Shown here piece by piece: positions 49,423-62,361 of a DNA stretch of 64,000 bases (positions within the stretch are counted from its first letter, which is position 1; the number at the start of each line of letters is the position of its first letter). The position numbers and the translations under genes were made by a program. The notes under the pieces are model-generated. The model was not told the DNA's origin, ran no database searches, and was given only the letters and a program-made list of their open reading frames with translations. This DNA comes from Emmonsiellopsis sp. PD_33 (taxonomy: Eukaryota > Ascomycota > Eurotiomycetes > Onygenales > Ajellomycetaceae), in contig JANTQF010000001.1 in assembly GCA_032988165.1 (NCBI GenBank), positions 333,456-397,455 of the forward strand. The letters run 5' to 3'.

Positions 49423-50057
49423 ACCCACCAAGAGAGGTGTAAAACATCAGGTAGGTTAGGGCCTATCCTCAACTAAAAACCTGGGTGGTTTTGGGTCCAT
49501 CCTCAACTAAAACTCTTGGCCTTTAACTAGGGAATGCTTTTAAAAACCATCTGATTGGTGGGGCTGGTTAGCAGTGCCCCTAGGCCTCAAAAGCTTGCAT
49601 GCTTTGGGCCCTAGGGCGGCCACTAAAAAGGCCTAGCTAAAAGAGGACACCCTAGGCCTCCTTGGCCCCCAGCTGTGTCAGTGGCAAACCTAATGATAAC
49701 TAAGGGTTAGGCCCATGCTAGGACCAAAAACGCCTAGATTCCCTACTTGGCGGCCTTGGGTACTACAAGGGAGGTAGTTAGTGAGGCTAATAGGCTGCAT
49801 GCTAGGCCTATTAGGTGCCTGCAAGACTGTGACAGCCCACTGGTAGGCTGTGATGCTGAGGTGGGTAACTGGAAGCTTTAATTAATTAGTGTGGGGATAT
49901 AGGGCTAGTTAGTTAAGGTGGGCAGTGGCTATTACTAAGGAATGGACCGGGAACTTAGTTAAATAATAGGCCTGACTGGACAGACGCAGCAGTCAGTAGT
50001 TATAGGCCTTGTATATAACAGCTTAAGGTGCAAAGCCCCTAGGTGGTAGCCTAGGGG
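49423..50057 (+). other. Non-coding body between the tRNA-like head and the LINE
   Basis: GC-richer than the flanks with a few CpGs (gggcggcc, aacgcct, gaccggg). It has internal repeats: 'cctcaactaaaa' twice about 54 bp apart, and many 'cctaggc/gcctagg' blocks. There is no open frame. It joins the LINE reading frame abruptly at about 50,058. Confidence 0.5.
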
Positions 50058-53000
50058 GGGCTTCAATTTCCAAGTCTTATAGAGTTATATCTCTACTGAA
50101 TTGCCTAGGAAAGATATTAGAAAAGATAGTAGCAACTAGACTATCTTATCTAGCTACTACTACTGATCTTCTATATGAGGATCAGATGGGTAGTAGAAGG
50201 CAAAATTCAGCTATAGATGTAGCTCTATTAGTTGTACATGATATTCAGCTTGCAAAGCATGAAGGGATGGTTTCCTCAGCTGCTTTTATAGATATAAAAG
50301 GTGCTTTTGATTATATTTCATTGAACAAACTTGTGAGAATCCTTCAGAACCTAGGGTTACTAAAGGCCTTAATATATTGGATTATCTGTTTTATGTCTGA
50401 AAGGACCATTCAACTTCTCTTTGATGGTCAAAAACAAGATAAGACAGCATTTGAGATAGGAGTTTCTCAGGGATCTCCAGTCTCCCCTATTCTATTTGCT
50501 ATATATGCTACTGTTCTATTTAAGAATAGGAGAATAGTTATAGTAAGGATACCTAGCTATGTTGATGATTTAGGCTTGATTATAAGTTCTCATTCTATAG
50601 AAAATAACTGTAGAGTTATAGAGGAAGCTGCTCAGGAGGTTTTTTAAAGAGGAGATGAAAACTTAATTCAGTTTGATATGGATAAGACTGAATTGATTCA
50701 TTTCTATCCTAAACCTAGAGAAAAGAATTACTTTATTACACTATTAGGAAGAGAAATCAAGCCTAAAGAGTCAGTTAGATGGCTAGGAGTCTGGTTGGAT
50801 TCAAAGTTAACCTTTAAATCTCATGTTAAGATCAGACTGGCACAGGCAGAGAAGACACTAAGTAATATACTTAGACTTTCTAATACTGAGAGAGGTTTAT
50901 CTTTTCAGGCTATGAGACAACTTTATATAGCCTGCACAGCCTCAGTGTCTGATTTTGCAGTTCAGATCTGGTGGAAGAATCAAAAGAATTATCTAAGTTG
51001 GTTTCAAAAACTTCAGAATCAAGCTTTAAGAAGGATTCTAGGAGCTTTTAAGACTTCTTCATATAGAGCTATGAAGATTGAAGCTTCTATTCCACCTCCT
51101 GAGATAAGGCTGGAGAAGGCATGTATGAGTTATACTTTAAGGATAATGAAAATGAGCTTGAAACATCCAATTAGACAGAGAGTTTCCTCATCTTATTCAC
51201 CATATAACTCAGGAAATGAGTTAGATTGGGATAAGTATGAAGATTGGAATGAAACCTCAGAAAATTCATTGAAGTTAGTGCCTTCCCAGCTTTATAGAAT
51301 AATTATGCCTTTGCTGCTGACCTGTGGCCGCAGCACCTAGTTGTGGGCTCACCTCTTCTAGGTGCGCCACAGTGAAATCATAAAAACACCAATATCATAA
51401 AAAGAGAGACTAGGTACCTTTTATATGGCATCCTCATATAAAAGGTACTTAAAAACACTTTTTATATTTCTCTCTATTTCTCAACCACCACATAAGATAT
51501 AGAGTATATATTTTTGATAGAAACATCTTGAATAGCTAAGGAGTAATCTAGTTAAAAGAAAAATCATATTATTCTTTTTATTATTCTTTATTCATAGTTT
51601 TCTATTTTTACACTAAATTTACAGCATATTTTAAGGTTTACAGAGAATGAGTAAATTTAAAAGAACTTTGATAGTTCTGGGTTATTCTTTAGCTATTTAA
51701 TATATCCCTATTAAAGTATGAGCTCTATATCTCAAGTGGTGGTTAAGAAATTAATTTTTCAAAAAAAATACCTATAAGTGCCTTTTATATGGGGATGCCA
51801 TATAAAAGGTACCTATTTTTATTTTTATGATTCTGGTGTTTTTATGATTTCACTGTGGCACACCTAGAAGAGGTGCAGCACCAGAGCTGCCCACAATAGG
51901 TGCTCATCTGCCAGGATGAGTGAAGGCACAATTATGTTCTATGATTAAAGGATGCTTTAGAAGCCTTAATATAGAAAGTATTCATCATGAGAGGTTATAT
52001 CCTTGGAGAAAAACTTTGCAGAATCTGATTGATATTAATATTAGTATCTTATCAAAAGAGGAAGAAAAGAAAGTGCATCTTCAAAAACTAGAGAAGATTA
52101 ATAAAAATAGAGCTTTATTAATATATTCAGATGGTTCAAAAAGTGAACAGGGTAATATAGAAGCTGGCTTAGCTTTCAAACATCCTAAAATGAACTCTGA
52201 GTATACTTTAGACTCCTGGAATCTAGGGAGGGAGTGTGAAGTCTTTGATGCAGAGCTTTTTGCAATTCAAAAGGCCTTTCTTCTGGCAGGAAAGATGGTT
52301 AGAGAAGATATTACTATTTAAGATGTATGGATCTTCTCTGATAGTTAAGCAGCCTTAAAAAGACTCCAAAGAAATGAGATTCATAATGGTCAAATGAATC
52401 TAGATACTATTCAAAGAGCTTTAAATCAGACTTTAAGGCTAAAATCTGATGTTCAATTTCATTTGCACTGGGTCTCAGCTCATATGGGGATACAGGGTAA
52501 TGAAAAGGCAGATTTAGCAGCTAAGAATGAAGCTGAAAAACCTTTTTCTTCAGTGAAAACTGTGTCCTGATCATTTATTAAGAGGAGAATAAGAGAGATT
52601 TGTCTTGATAAATGGACTGAGATATGGGATTCTCAGAGGAAAAGCCAGAGTTATGCTGATTTAAGTCCAAAACCAAGATGGAAAGCTAGATTGATTAATT
52701 GTAAGAAGAAAATCTTCTCTTCTATTATTCAATTAAAGCTTGGACATGGCTATTTCAAGTCATATCTTAAGAGGTTTAGGGATAATTCAAATGATTTATA
52801 CTTATGTGGATTGGTTGAGAATCCTTATCATTTATTAATGACTTGTTCATTATATAGTGATATAAAAGCTGAACTTCTTGAAAAGCATGGAATTAATCAA
52901 GTAAATATGGAGTTCCTATTTCAAACTGAAATAGGAATAAAGTATTTAATTGAATTTCTTCAGGTAACTGGGATTGCTACTAGAGATTAGAGGCTAGAAG

Positions 53001-53439
53001 TGGATGTTTAGAGAATGTCTTTTATCCTATATTTATAGGAAAAGTCCTGATTTGTTTTTGTTTTTGAACTTTACATTCTTTTATTTCTTTTCTTATATGT
53101 TCTTTTGAAGTCATTCTGACAGCTATTACAGCTATTTTTCTTAAAAAGTTTGTCTGTTTTTATCTATCTTTATCTGTTTTTACATTCTTTAGTTTTTTCC
53201 TTATTTTCTTTTTTACACATTATCTACCTGAGATGAATGGTTTGAGAACTGTTGTTTATAAAAAATGCAGTTTTGATAGCTTCTTTATTCTGGGCTGGAA
53301 TTCTGTTATTGCAAGTTATAAATAGGGCCTGTATAGTAGATAGTTTGAACTAGGAAATCCTAAGTTTATACTTAGGTAGGTGTCATAGTCACTGACTGCC
53401 ATACACCTTAAATGAAGAATAATAATAATAATAATAATA
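50058..53439 (+). mobile_element. 5'-truncated Tad-like LINE (reverse transcriptase plus RNase H)
   Basis: Begins inside the reverse transcriptase (KSYRVISLLNCLGKILEK) without ORF1 or endonuclease. RT motifs: EDQMGSRRQNSAIDV, FIDIKGAFDYIS, GVSQGSPVSPILF, SYVDDLGLI and FDMDKTELIHF. RNase H: YSDGSKSEQ, CEVFDAELFAIQKA, IFSDS*AALKRL and WVSAHMGIQGNEKADLA. The C-terminus has a C...ENPYHLLMTC zinc-type motif. Stops lie at 50,645, 51,917, 52,319, 52,347 and 52,568, mostly where Gln, Arg or Trp is expected. The 3' tail is (AAT)n at 53,417-53,439. It is interrupted by an inverted-repeat element at 51,321-51,917. No target duplication was found. Confidence 0.88.
51321..51917. mobile_element. Non-autonomous inverted-repeat transposon (MITE) inside the LINE
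   Basis: About 0.6 kb with long imperfect terminal inverted repeats. The left arm has cacctcttctaggtgcgcca, cagtgaaatcataaaaacac and gtaccttttatatggcatcc; the complement of the right arm repeats these almost exactly. Each end also folds on itself (cacctag with ctaggtg). There is no transposase frame. The outer limits are uncertain by about 10 bp and no clear target duplication is seen. It interrupts the LINE frame: RT-side reading stops within it and the RNase H region resumes just after. Confidence 0.85.
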
Positions 53440-54140
53440 GTGCTATATTGAAAAAGGGGGATGACCTCTTACTTGTGTAATGAAACCATGTTTTCACACA
53501 CCACACCCCCAATTCTGATCCAAATCTCACTAAAACTGAATGGGAAATAGATCTTGATGAGGCCTTTTGAATGAGGGTATTTATGATCATAAATTTAAAG
53601 GGGAAGGCATGTTTAAAGAATCATTATATTGAGTATAATAACTAATAATAGTAGTATAATAGTAGAATGAGATGTATTCAGAACTCAGCACTAAAATTAA
53701 TATAAAGTTAATTAAAATAAAGTTTAATAATTATTAATTCTAGAATATAGGTAAATATAGATATGCCTATTAAAATAAATAAGATAATGAGAGATTACAG
53801 GAGAAAAGAAGAAAGAAGGGAATATTAAGAAGATAACTCTTAAGTAAATAAAAGATTTAATATTAATGCTAAATGAGATTTACATAAGAGCTCTGATTAA
53901 TTTATAAGAAGAAAATATTAATAGGTAGTAGATTAAAAAAAAACTATATATTATTATTAATTATCAGATTTAATATTTTACATCAAGTTAGCTATATATT
54001 AATCTTAACCTTAATAAAATATATAAGAAAAAGATCAGAATAGACTATATTTAAGTAATTTCTAGCTAGCTATTATTTCTTTACTATTATTTCAATTATA
54101 TTCTAATATAAAAGATATATATTCATAATTAAACTACATC
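53440..54140. other. Decayed AT-rich sequence
   Basis: A 60-codon minus-strand frame at 53,408-53,590 runs into the (AAT)n tail as poly-Leu and is not credible. The rest is TpA-rich with no recognisable frame. Confidence 0.5.
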
Positions 54141-54170
54141 TTTTATTATTATTATTATTATTTATTATTT
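54141..54170 (-). repeat. (ATT)n tract, probable LINE 3' tail on the minus strand
   Basis: Read on minus it is (AAT)n preceded by 'ggctatgac', like the tail of the plus-strand LINE, which has a 'gtcatag' block before its (AAT)n. It may be the 3' end of the minus-strand LINE at 55.7-60.2 kb. Confidence 0.45.
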
Positions 54171-54973
54171 GTCATAGCCTACAGCCCTACTTATATCCTT
54201 AGATATACAGTTCTGCCTTTATATATCTAGCTAGAAAAACCCTACTATATAGTGTATATAGCTAGATGAAAAAACCTTATATATCTGCTACTATCAGCCT
54301 CTATATTAAATAGTTAAGTACTGAGTAAGTCAACCAGTACTGTTCTTTACAATGGGAGAAGAGAGTAAGGAGAGAATAAAAGAAAGAAGAAAAGAAAGTA
54401 AGAGGAAGTCTAATAAACAAATAATATAAGAAGAAATATAAAGAGAAGTAAGTATAAAGTAGTTATAGTTAAGAGAAAAAATATTTTTAAGAAAAAAATA
54501 TAGTGTAAGAGAGAGGAAATAAGGGTATAGAAGAGAGAAAAAAAGAAATAAAGAAAAAAGAGATAGAGAGAGAAAAGAGAGGAAAGTAAGAATTAAAGAT
54601 TAAGAGAAGAGAAAGAGAGAAAAGAAGAATAGCAGAGTAAAAAGAGAAAAAAATAAGGGGGGAGGGGTTAATGAGATAAGATAAAGAAAAGATTGAGAGG
54701 GAAATTCTAATAAGAGAAAATAGTAGTAAATTAAAAAGAAAAATAAAGTTTAGAACCTAGATTTATAACTCATAATATAATAGTTCTCATACTAATAAAA
54801 ATTATTTTAAGATTTTATATTCTAATTATTACTGAAATATCATCTATAATCTTTCATTAATATTTAGAAGTTATCTTCTATTTATATATCTATTTCTCTC
54901 TAGTACTTATCTTTACTGTATGAATCTATTATAGTAAGTAAGAATATATCCTACTATTTTAAAGTTATAACTA
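54171..54973. other. Purine-rich and AT-rich DNA, no gene
   Basis: About 54,350-54,760 is almost wholly A and G on plus ('gagagaaaagag'-like). No coding potential. Confidence 0.55.
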
Positions 54974-55656
54974 TATATATAGAGATTGTGTAGTTAGATA
55001 CTCTCTCCATGTAATAAGATACTCTCTCTAACCTAATTAGATCTTAGTGTTAGGAATAAGTAACACTAAGCTAATTATAGAGCATACTAGGCTTAATGAG
55101 GAAAGGTGTGACTTGGCATGCTTATATAATCTTACCACATTGAAACTGCTAATATAGTTAATATAGCAAGTGAGTAAGCACTAAGTGCCTGCCTGTGCTA
55201 TGAAAGATTTAATTATTTTTACCAATTCATTTAAAAACGCAATAAAAAAATCAGACTCTATTTCCTATTTAGAACTAGCTTAGTAGCTTATATAACAGCT
55301 ACCTCTCTAGCTCTCCCTACTATCTAATACACCCACCTTGCCTGCTACATCCACACCCCTCTCATATAGGGACAATATACACCATCTTGCCACCATAGGA
55401 GGCATTTAGGGGGGTAGGAGGCTCATGGTATGAGTGTAAATAAATTAAATGTAGTATAGTGAGATAGTTGAAGAAGTTAAAATAGAGAGATTAAGAGATT
55501 AAGATTCAAGCAAGAGATTGAGAGATTTAATGAGAGTTTAAAGTAGAAGCTAAAAGATACACTAGTCCTACTTGATGCACACTAACATCTAATTGGGTTA
55601 GAAGGAGTGTTTAAATACATAGAGGGAGTATCTAAATATGTAATCTCTATATATAT
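54974..55656. mobile_element. Inverted-repeat element, about 683 bp
   Basis: Left arm (about 54,974-55,052: tatatagagatt, agatactctct, aacctaattagat, ttagtgtt) matches the complement of 55,579-55,656 (agatactccct, aacccaattagat, gttagtgt) over nearly 80 bp with mostly C/T and G/A differences. No transposase frame in between. AT-rich flanks prevent a certain target duplication. Confidence 0.7.
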
Positions 55657-58600
55657 CTAGGGATGAGGAACTCTAGCATCTAATATCAGTTAAGAAAGAC
55701 TACTAGCTTAGTGAGCTACAATTAGAGAAGACTGTAGCTGTATTATAATAGAGCTTCAGATCTTATATATTTTATTATATTATCTTAAAATCACTACATT
55801 AGAGAGCCAGTTAAAACCCTCTTCTTATAAGAGAAATCTTCCTCTCTATCTTTTTACTTACTATTAGAGTAGCTCTCTCTTCATCTATTTATTATATAGT
55901 ATTTTATTAAGTCTTTCTCTCTATATCTAAGTAGTAGTTACTATTACTTTTATCTTTATACTTCTAACTCACCTCTGAGTTAAGTCTGCAGTTATTACAA
56001 CTAGATGAGCTATAGCTTCTAGATGACTCTACTTCTCTTTCACTACTCTTTTATACTGTAGTTTTAACTATATTACTATATATACATTCTTAATTTATTA
56101 TATTATTTCTGAGCTTCTTATTCTCTTTATTACCCTAAGTACTACTTTATTCAGATGAATATCTAGTAGAGATATATAAATTTCTATTTCCAGTATATTT
56201 TAAGAAGTTCTCCTATAGGCCTCTACTATAATTTAGAGGTATAAGTTCTGTATCATTACTATCCTTATTACTGACCCTATCACTTAGCTTGACTAGTTTA
56301 TATCCTTTAATTAATATTAGATTACTATACTATAAGTTATTACTAGTCTGATGATTATATTGTAAACCATCTATACTTACTTAAGAAAAAGCCTCTAAAT
56401 TAACTTAGTTATTTATAAGAGAGCTCTTATCTGAGACTTCATTTTCTCTACTACTACATCCATATAATACTTTCAGTGTAGCTTTAGATCTAACTAGACC
56501 CTCAGAACTCTTATAATCTACTTAGGCTAGATAATCTGATTTAGCAGTCTAAGCTCAGCTTCCTAATTAATCTGACTGTATACTCTAATGATATGCATGA
56601 GTTTATACTTCTATAAAGTAAAAGTTATACTATATAATATATTTCTATATCTAAGCTTTATATCTCTCATAAGTGTAGAGCAGCTTTCAGCAACCACTCT
56701 CAGCAGACTATCTATATACTATAATATTAATATCATTAATAAAGATTATATTATATATAGTTAACTGATCATTCTAACTGGAGGTACCTTTATACCAGTT
56801 TCTCATTATAGAATAAAAATAGTATTAGGGAGAGAAGGGATCCTTGCAGGATCTCTACTGAAATCTTGAAGATATTAGATTCTTAACTTTTAAAGATTAG
56901 AGTAAACTGTCTACCTGTCATAAAGAAATTTATTTAATCAATTAAGTCTCTAGATATCTTAAGTCTACAGAGAATATCAACTAACAGTTCCCTTAGTACC
57001 TTATTATATACTTTTATTATATCTAGAAATAGAATTAATACTACTTATTTCAAGTATTATTAAACTATTTATATCTATACTAGGAGTTATATTACTACTG
57101 TTTCTATAGATTCATTCCTTTTAGCTCTCCTCTAGGCTCTACTGAGATAATAGTAGATTATAGCTCTTTATAATTCTTCTTAAATATTTTATTATAGTAA
57201 TCTCTACTATTTTTCCTACTGTATCTAGTAGAGTAATTAGTTTTCATGAGCCAGCTAGCTGATAACCTCTCTTACCTCACTTCTATAGAGCTACTATCTT
57301 TACCTACTTGAATATCTCCAGATAGTCCTTTTATTATCAGTAAGTATTAATTAATAGTATTATAGCCTCAGTCAAGTATCCTCCTAATAGCTTAAGAAAC
57401 TCATTAGTTATGCTATTCCCCTCTAGGGCCTTTTTACTCAGAAGTTTCCTAATTAACTTCTCTATCTCTTTCAGACTGATTATCTTATTTATTACCTCTA
57501 TCTCCTCTCAGAGTTCTTCCTAATTTATATTATTAAAATTTATAGTTTTCAGCTGAAGAAAGAATCTCTACCTAAGTATCTTTATTTTCTCTTTAAATGT
57601 AGTGATTAGTCTTACCTCTTCATCCTCCTCTTATTTCAATTTTCAGTGGAGACACTACTGGTATTTATAGGGATATATGACTCTACTCTCAGACTCATTT
57701 GAGTATTCTCTATAGTAGCTTAGGGTTATCATATACCTTATCTAGTAGTCCCCAGAAGCTGATAGCTTTAGCTAGATATATTTCACTATTCCTTTTACTA
57801 TAGAGTTAGAGCTATTCTATTTCTAAGAGCTAAACTCCTCTAATATACTTATAGTCCATAATTATCTATACTATCTCCAGTGACTATTATAACTTGAATC
57901 TAAGGTATATTCTGATAATAATTGCATACTTACTTACTACTTCCTTAATGAAGTGTATCAGGTAGTCTGTAGAATTCTTAATTGCCTGCTTAGAGTTTAG
58001 ATTACTCAGAATATATAGTATTTAAAAGTTCTTAATTATCTTCTTTAACTCTGCATGTTCTCACCTTCTCTTTTTCACTTATTTACTCTATATTATCAGA
58101 TTTAGCACTATTTTTATTAGTTTATAATCAGATCTCTTGCATACCTTTTTATTTATTTTATAAGTCTGAAGCTTTCTGTAGAGAGCTAGAGATAAAAAGG
58201 CTAGATCTATAGTAAATTTTAGGCTACTTCTATTTTACTATATAAACACTCTAATTAAGGTAGCTAGTTATAGATTTAAGTTATCTATCTGTATTATCAG
58301 TTATTATATCATTTAGAAGTTTCACTTTACATAATAGCTATTCTATCTCTTATAATAGATATTTAGGTCATCTAAAAGTATAAGCTCTATTCTTATATTT
58401 CTAGCTACTATTTTTTATAGTTAGTGTATTAAGGATTCCTTCAGCTCATTATAGTAGCCTTCAGATGATAGGATATAGATATTAATCACTTAAATATTTC
58501 CAGTATTTATTTATATTATTAGGGTTACTAAGTATTCTGAATAGAAGTGATAGTTCTATATGTACTCTATGATCTCCACATTTACTAAAAAGTATATTCT

Positions 58601-60200
58601 AAACTGTTACTATGAGTAATAGACAAGCTAAGATCTACAGCTTCTAAAGTAATATATAACTAATATTGTTGAGTTCCTACTGAGTTTCTTAATTATAATA
58701 ATATTATATCATACTGTAGTTCTTAAATCTACAAGCAGGGCTCCTATCACTCTAGTAGAGTTAAATATATTATATTAAAGGATATTAAGTGTATCCTTCA
58801 TTATTATATGAGTATCATCTGTGAGCTGCCTCTCAGCTCCTTAAGAGGCTGAGAGCCTAGAGATTATATTTATAAAAGTATAAATATATTTAAGACTCCT
58901 CTTTATATCTCTTTTACTTCTAGTATTCTTTATCTCTTCAGCTCCTCTATTAATATAGATTTACTTTTTCAGGTCTACATCAGCTACTACTTATTCTGTG
59001 ATTTTAACTCTATAAATCTTTAGGGTTATTTTATATAAGTTATTCATACTGTCTCAGCACTCTTCTATCTTTTAGTGCATCATGAGATTCAGATGAAGTG
59101 TTTCTCTATATACTTAATGTATCTTAATTATCTTCTAATTAGCTAAGTTAAGTACTTCTTATCTTAATGTCTCTTTACAGTATAAAATCTGCATACTCAG
59201 GGCTGTCTGCACAATTTTACTATATATTTATAAGTATAATAGTTAAAGTATCTGATTACCTATATCTCTCTATAGAATAACTTCACCTTTCAGAAGGTAC
59301 TACTCAGGATAATGCTATTATCTACTAGTATATTAACCTACTTAGAAGATGTAATGCTTAATATTATACTACTATATCTAGCCTGTAGATTTACTAGTCT
59401 TCTTAGTGCTATTCTTTTCATTTGAATAGGACTGTAGAGATTACTATTTTAGCTATAGATGATAATAATTACTTACTTCTCATCTACCTAATTAGCTCTA
59501 TTAACTGGGACTCTCTTAGCTATTACTAGATATAAGAGATTACTTATCCTAGCCTTCTACCTAAGTACTTCTATTTATATACTACTCTTCATTAATACCT
59601 CCTTCATCTCTAAGATATTTATAGTAAGTACTATATTTCTACTGAACAGCCCTCATGCTATCAGAACTTTTTCCTTGGTTATATCTCTAATTCTGATATT
59701 AATATCCTCTACTATTACAGTTAGAGTGGTCTTTCCAGTAGGTAGGACCTTATAGTTGCATTATAGAATGAAATTTTTATAAAGAATACAGTTAGAAACT
59801 GACTTTTCTATCCCCTCATCCATTTTTTTTGCACAGATTAGCACCTTTTTTTCTGGGCTGTTCATAGGTTAAAAAGCTGTAATTTACTTCACTTTTAGTA
59901 GCTAGAGACTTCCTATAATAAATAGCAGAGCTTCTTTCAATACTGTGCTAATCTGTGTAAAATACATGGATGAGAGGATAATATTCTAATTAGTTATTAC
60001 TATCTATATAGGTTTAGTTACCTCACTTATTATTACCTCAGTTTTTAATATATTTATTGCATTCTCTACCTTTATCAGTAGTATCTCATTTAACTTGATT
60101 TTAAAGCTAATTATTAGGTAAGCTGCTAACTCTACCATCTTTCTCTCTTTCTCTCTAATAGTAGGATTCTTACTCTTATTATAAAGAATATTATTCAATT
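55657..60200 (-). mobile_element. Heavily decayed LINE (Tad-like), minus strand
   Basis: Minus-strand reading near 56,860-56,800 gives KISVEILQGSLLSLILFLFY, a clear relic of the LINE RT motif (GIPQGSPLSPILFLFYN). A YxDD-like relic (FINDINII) follows near 56,740. Further 5' (57-59.6 kb) the sequence is the expected length for RT and endonuclease but riddled with stops. An open frame at 60,198-60,004 (ELAAYLIISFKIKLNEIL) may be ORF1. Very high TpA shows advanced decay. A TA-flanked MITE interrupts it at 59,811-59,978. Confidence 0.6.
59811..59978. mobile_element. 168-bp MITE with TA target duplication
   Basis: Terminal inverted repeats of about 34 bp: tcccctcatccatttttttt then gcacagattagcac at the left, matched by the complement of gtgctaatctgtgtaaaata then catggatgagagga at the right. 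TA flanks both ends (59,809-59,810 and 59,979-59,980), as for Tc1/mariner-type elements. No coding capacity. Confidence 0.8.
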
Positions 60201-61199
60201 ATGTTAGAATTACTACATATATTTATAATTATACTATTTTATTAGAATTATCTACTTATAAGTATTCTGTAGTATAGTTAACACCTTCCTGCATTATAGT
60301 ATTATAATACTAACTCTAATAGGTATTTAACTGTGTTCTCACTAATGAAAATCTAATTCAGAGTAAGATTAATCAAATGTAAGAGTAAATAATTTAAAGG
60401 TAAGTTAAAGAATATGAGATAGAGTAATTAAGATTTCATAATTAATAATTCTGAGAAAGAGACTTTATATCTATTAGTTAATATTAAATTACATCTTATT
60501 TTTATCTTTATTATTATAATTTCTTCTTATAGAATTTAGATATCATACTCTATATATCAGAAGATTAAGAAGTAATTACTTCTTAGCAGAATTAAACCTA
60601 CAGTTAATTTAATATTATAATTATATTAATATTTATAATACATTTATAATTCTAACTATAGAATAACTATCAGAGTGATCTATATCTTCTCATTTATTTA
60701 TTTTAAAATACTAATAAGTTTGCTGTAAGCATTCTTATTACTCTATTATATATAGAGAATATTAAAGATACTATTAATGATCTATTTTTCTTGAATAAAG
60801 AGATATATATACTCAGTCTTAATAGTAATGAAATAGAGAATAAGTTATAATTAGAAATTTATATTAATAAACTCTTATAAAGTGCATTTATAGTAGTAGA
60901 GGAGCTATTTATTAACTTTATAAATAAGTATCTAAATATAGGTATTAATGGTAATACTTCTCTAAATTATACTAAAATATCTTTATTACTTATATTATAT
61001 TATTTAGTAGTATCTGAGGAAATTCCTCAGTTCTGATCTTAAATTCTAATGAATCCATTTATATTGATGTTTATATTATATTATGCAAGTATAAGCCTCT
61101 CATACTATAAATTTACTAATCTTTTAAAAGTTTTAACTAACCCTTTATCTTCTATTTAATATCTACTATAAATAATTAATACTACTAAATAAAATATAA
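60201..61199. other. AT-rich decayed DNA, no gene
   Basis: No frame or motif recognised; TpA-rich and free of CpG. Confidence 0.55.
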
Positions 61200-61640
61200 A
61201 AAAACAGCTACTATTACTACTACTACTACTACTACTACTATAACTACTACTACTACTACTACTTACTCACAGGGCTTGGCATCCCAGTGTTGAAGGCAGC
61301 ATAGCTGACTTAGTTCTGTCAAGGGGTGGCCCAGGCAGGCCCACAAGTGCCTCTTCACGAAATATGGTCAAAGCTGCAACTAAACCCAGCTAAAGGATAG
61401 CCCAGAGTGGGCCTGGACTGCCTGGTAAAGTAATTTGACTACTACTACTACTACTACTACATATATATTTCTAATCTAGTTGGTCAGCTCTGTCTGCAAC
61501 TACTATATGTATATTTCTAATATAGCTTATCAGCTGCATGAGGCCCACGCATGCCTCTTAACTAAATACGGTTAAAGCTTCAACTAGGTGCAGCTAAAGG
61601 ATAGCCCGGACCGTGCCCAGACTGCGCAGTAATGTGATTG

Positions 61641-61678
<38 letters not shown>

Positions 61679-62329
61679 ACTGATAGGGCTTGGCATCCCA
61701 CCATTGAACATGGCGTAGCCAACTTAGTTCTGTCAAGGGGTAGCCCAGACAGGCCCATGCGGCCCTCTTCACTAAATACAGTTGAAGGTTCAACTAGGTG
61801 CAGCTAAAGGATAGCCCAGACCAGGCCTGGACTGCGCAGTAATGTGATTCTACTACTACTACTACTTACTGACAGGGCCCCACATCCTGGTGTTGAACAG
61901 AGCATAGCCAACTTGATCCTCTCAATGGGTAGCCCAGACTAGGACCAGGTAGCCCAGTGAGCTGCTTAAGGGGGCCAGATGCCCCAGACATGGCCTGGGC
62001 AGCCTGGTGAAGTGACTCTGCTACTTCTACTACTACTTCTACTACTACTACATATATATTTCTAATCTAGTTGGTCAGCTCTGTCTGCAACTACTATATA
62101 TATATTTCTAATCTAGCTGGTCAGCTCCCTCATGCAGGCAATTCCAAAGGAGGCTTTTTAAAAACTCTTCAAGAATAACCCTTTCAGAGCTTGCCATTGG
62201 CAGATCTGCCATACTTGCCTTTCCTTCAAGGAGGACATACTGGGGGCCTGGTGCCCCAGACATGGCCCAGACTGCCTGGTGAAGTGACTCTACTACTTCT
62301 ACTACTACTACTACTACAACCACTATGAG

Positions 62330-62361
<32 letters not shown>

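Noticed and set aside
53408..53590. 60-codon minus-strand frame ending in poly-Leu
   Set aside because: Its end is a read-through of the (AAT)n LINE tail and the rest has no family support.
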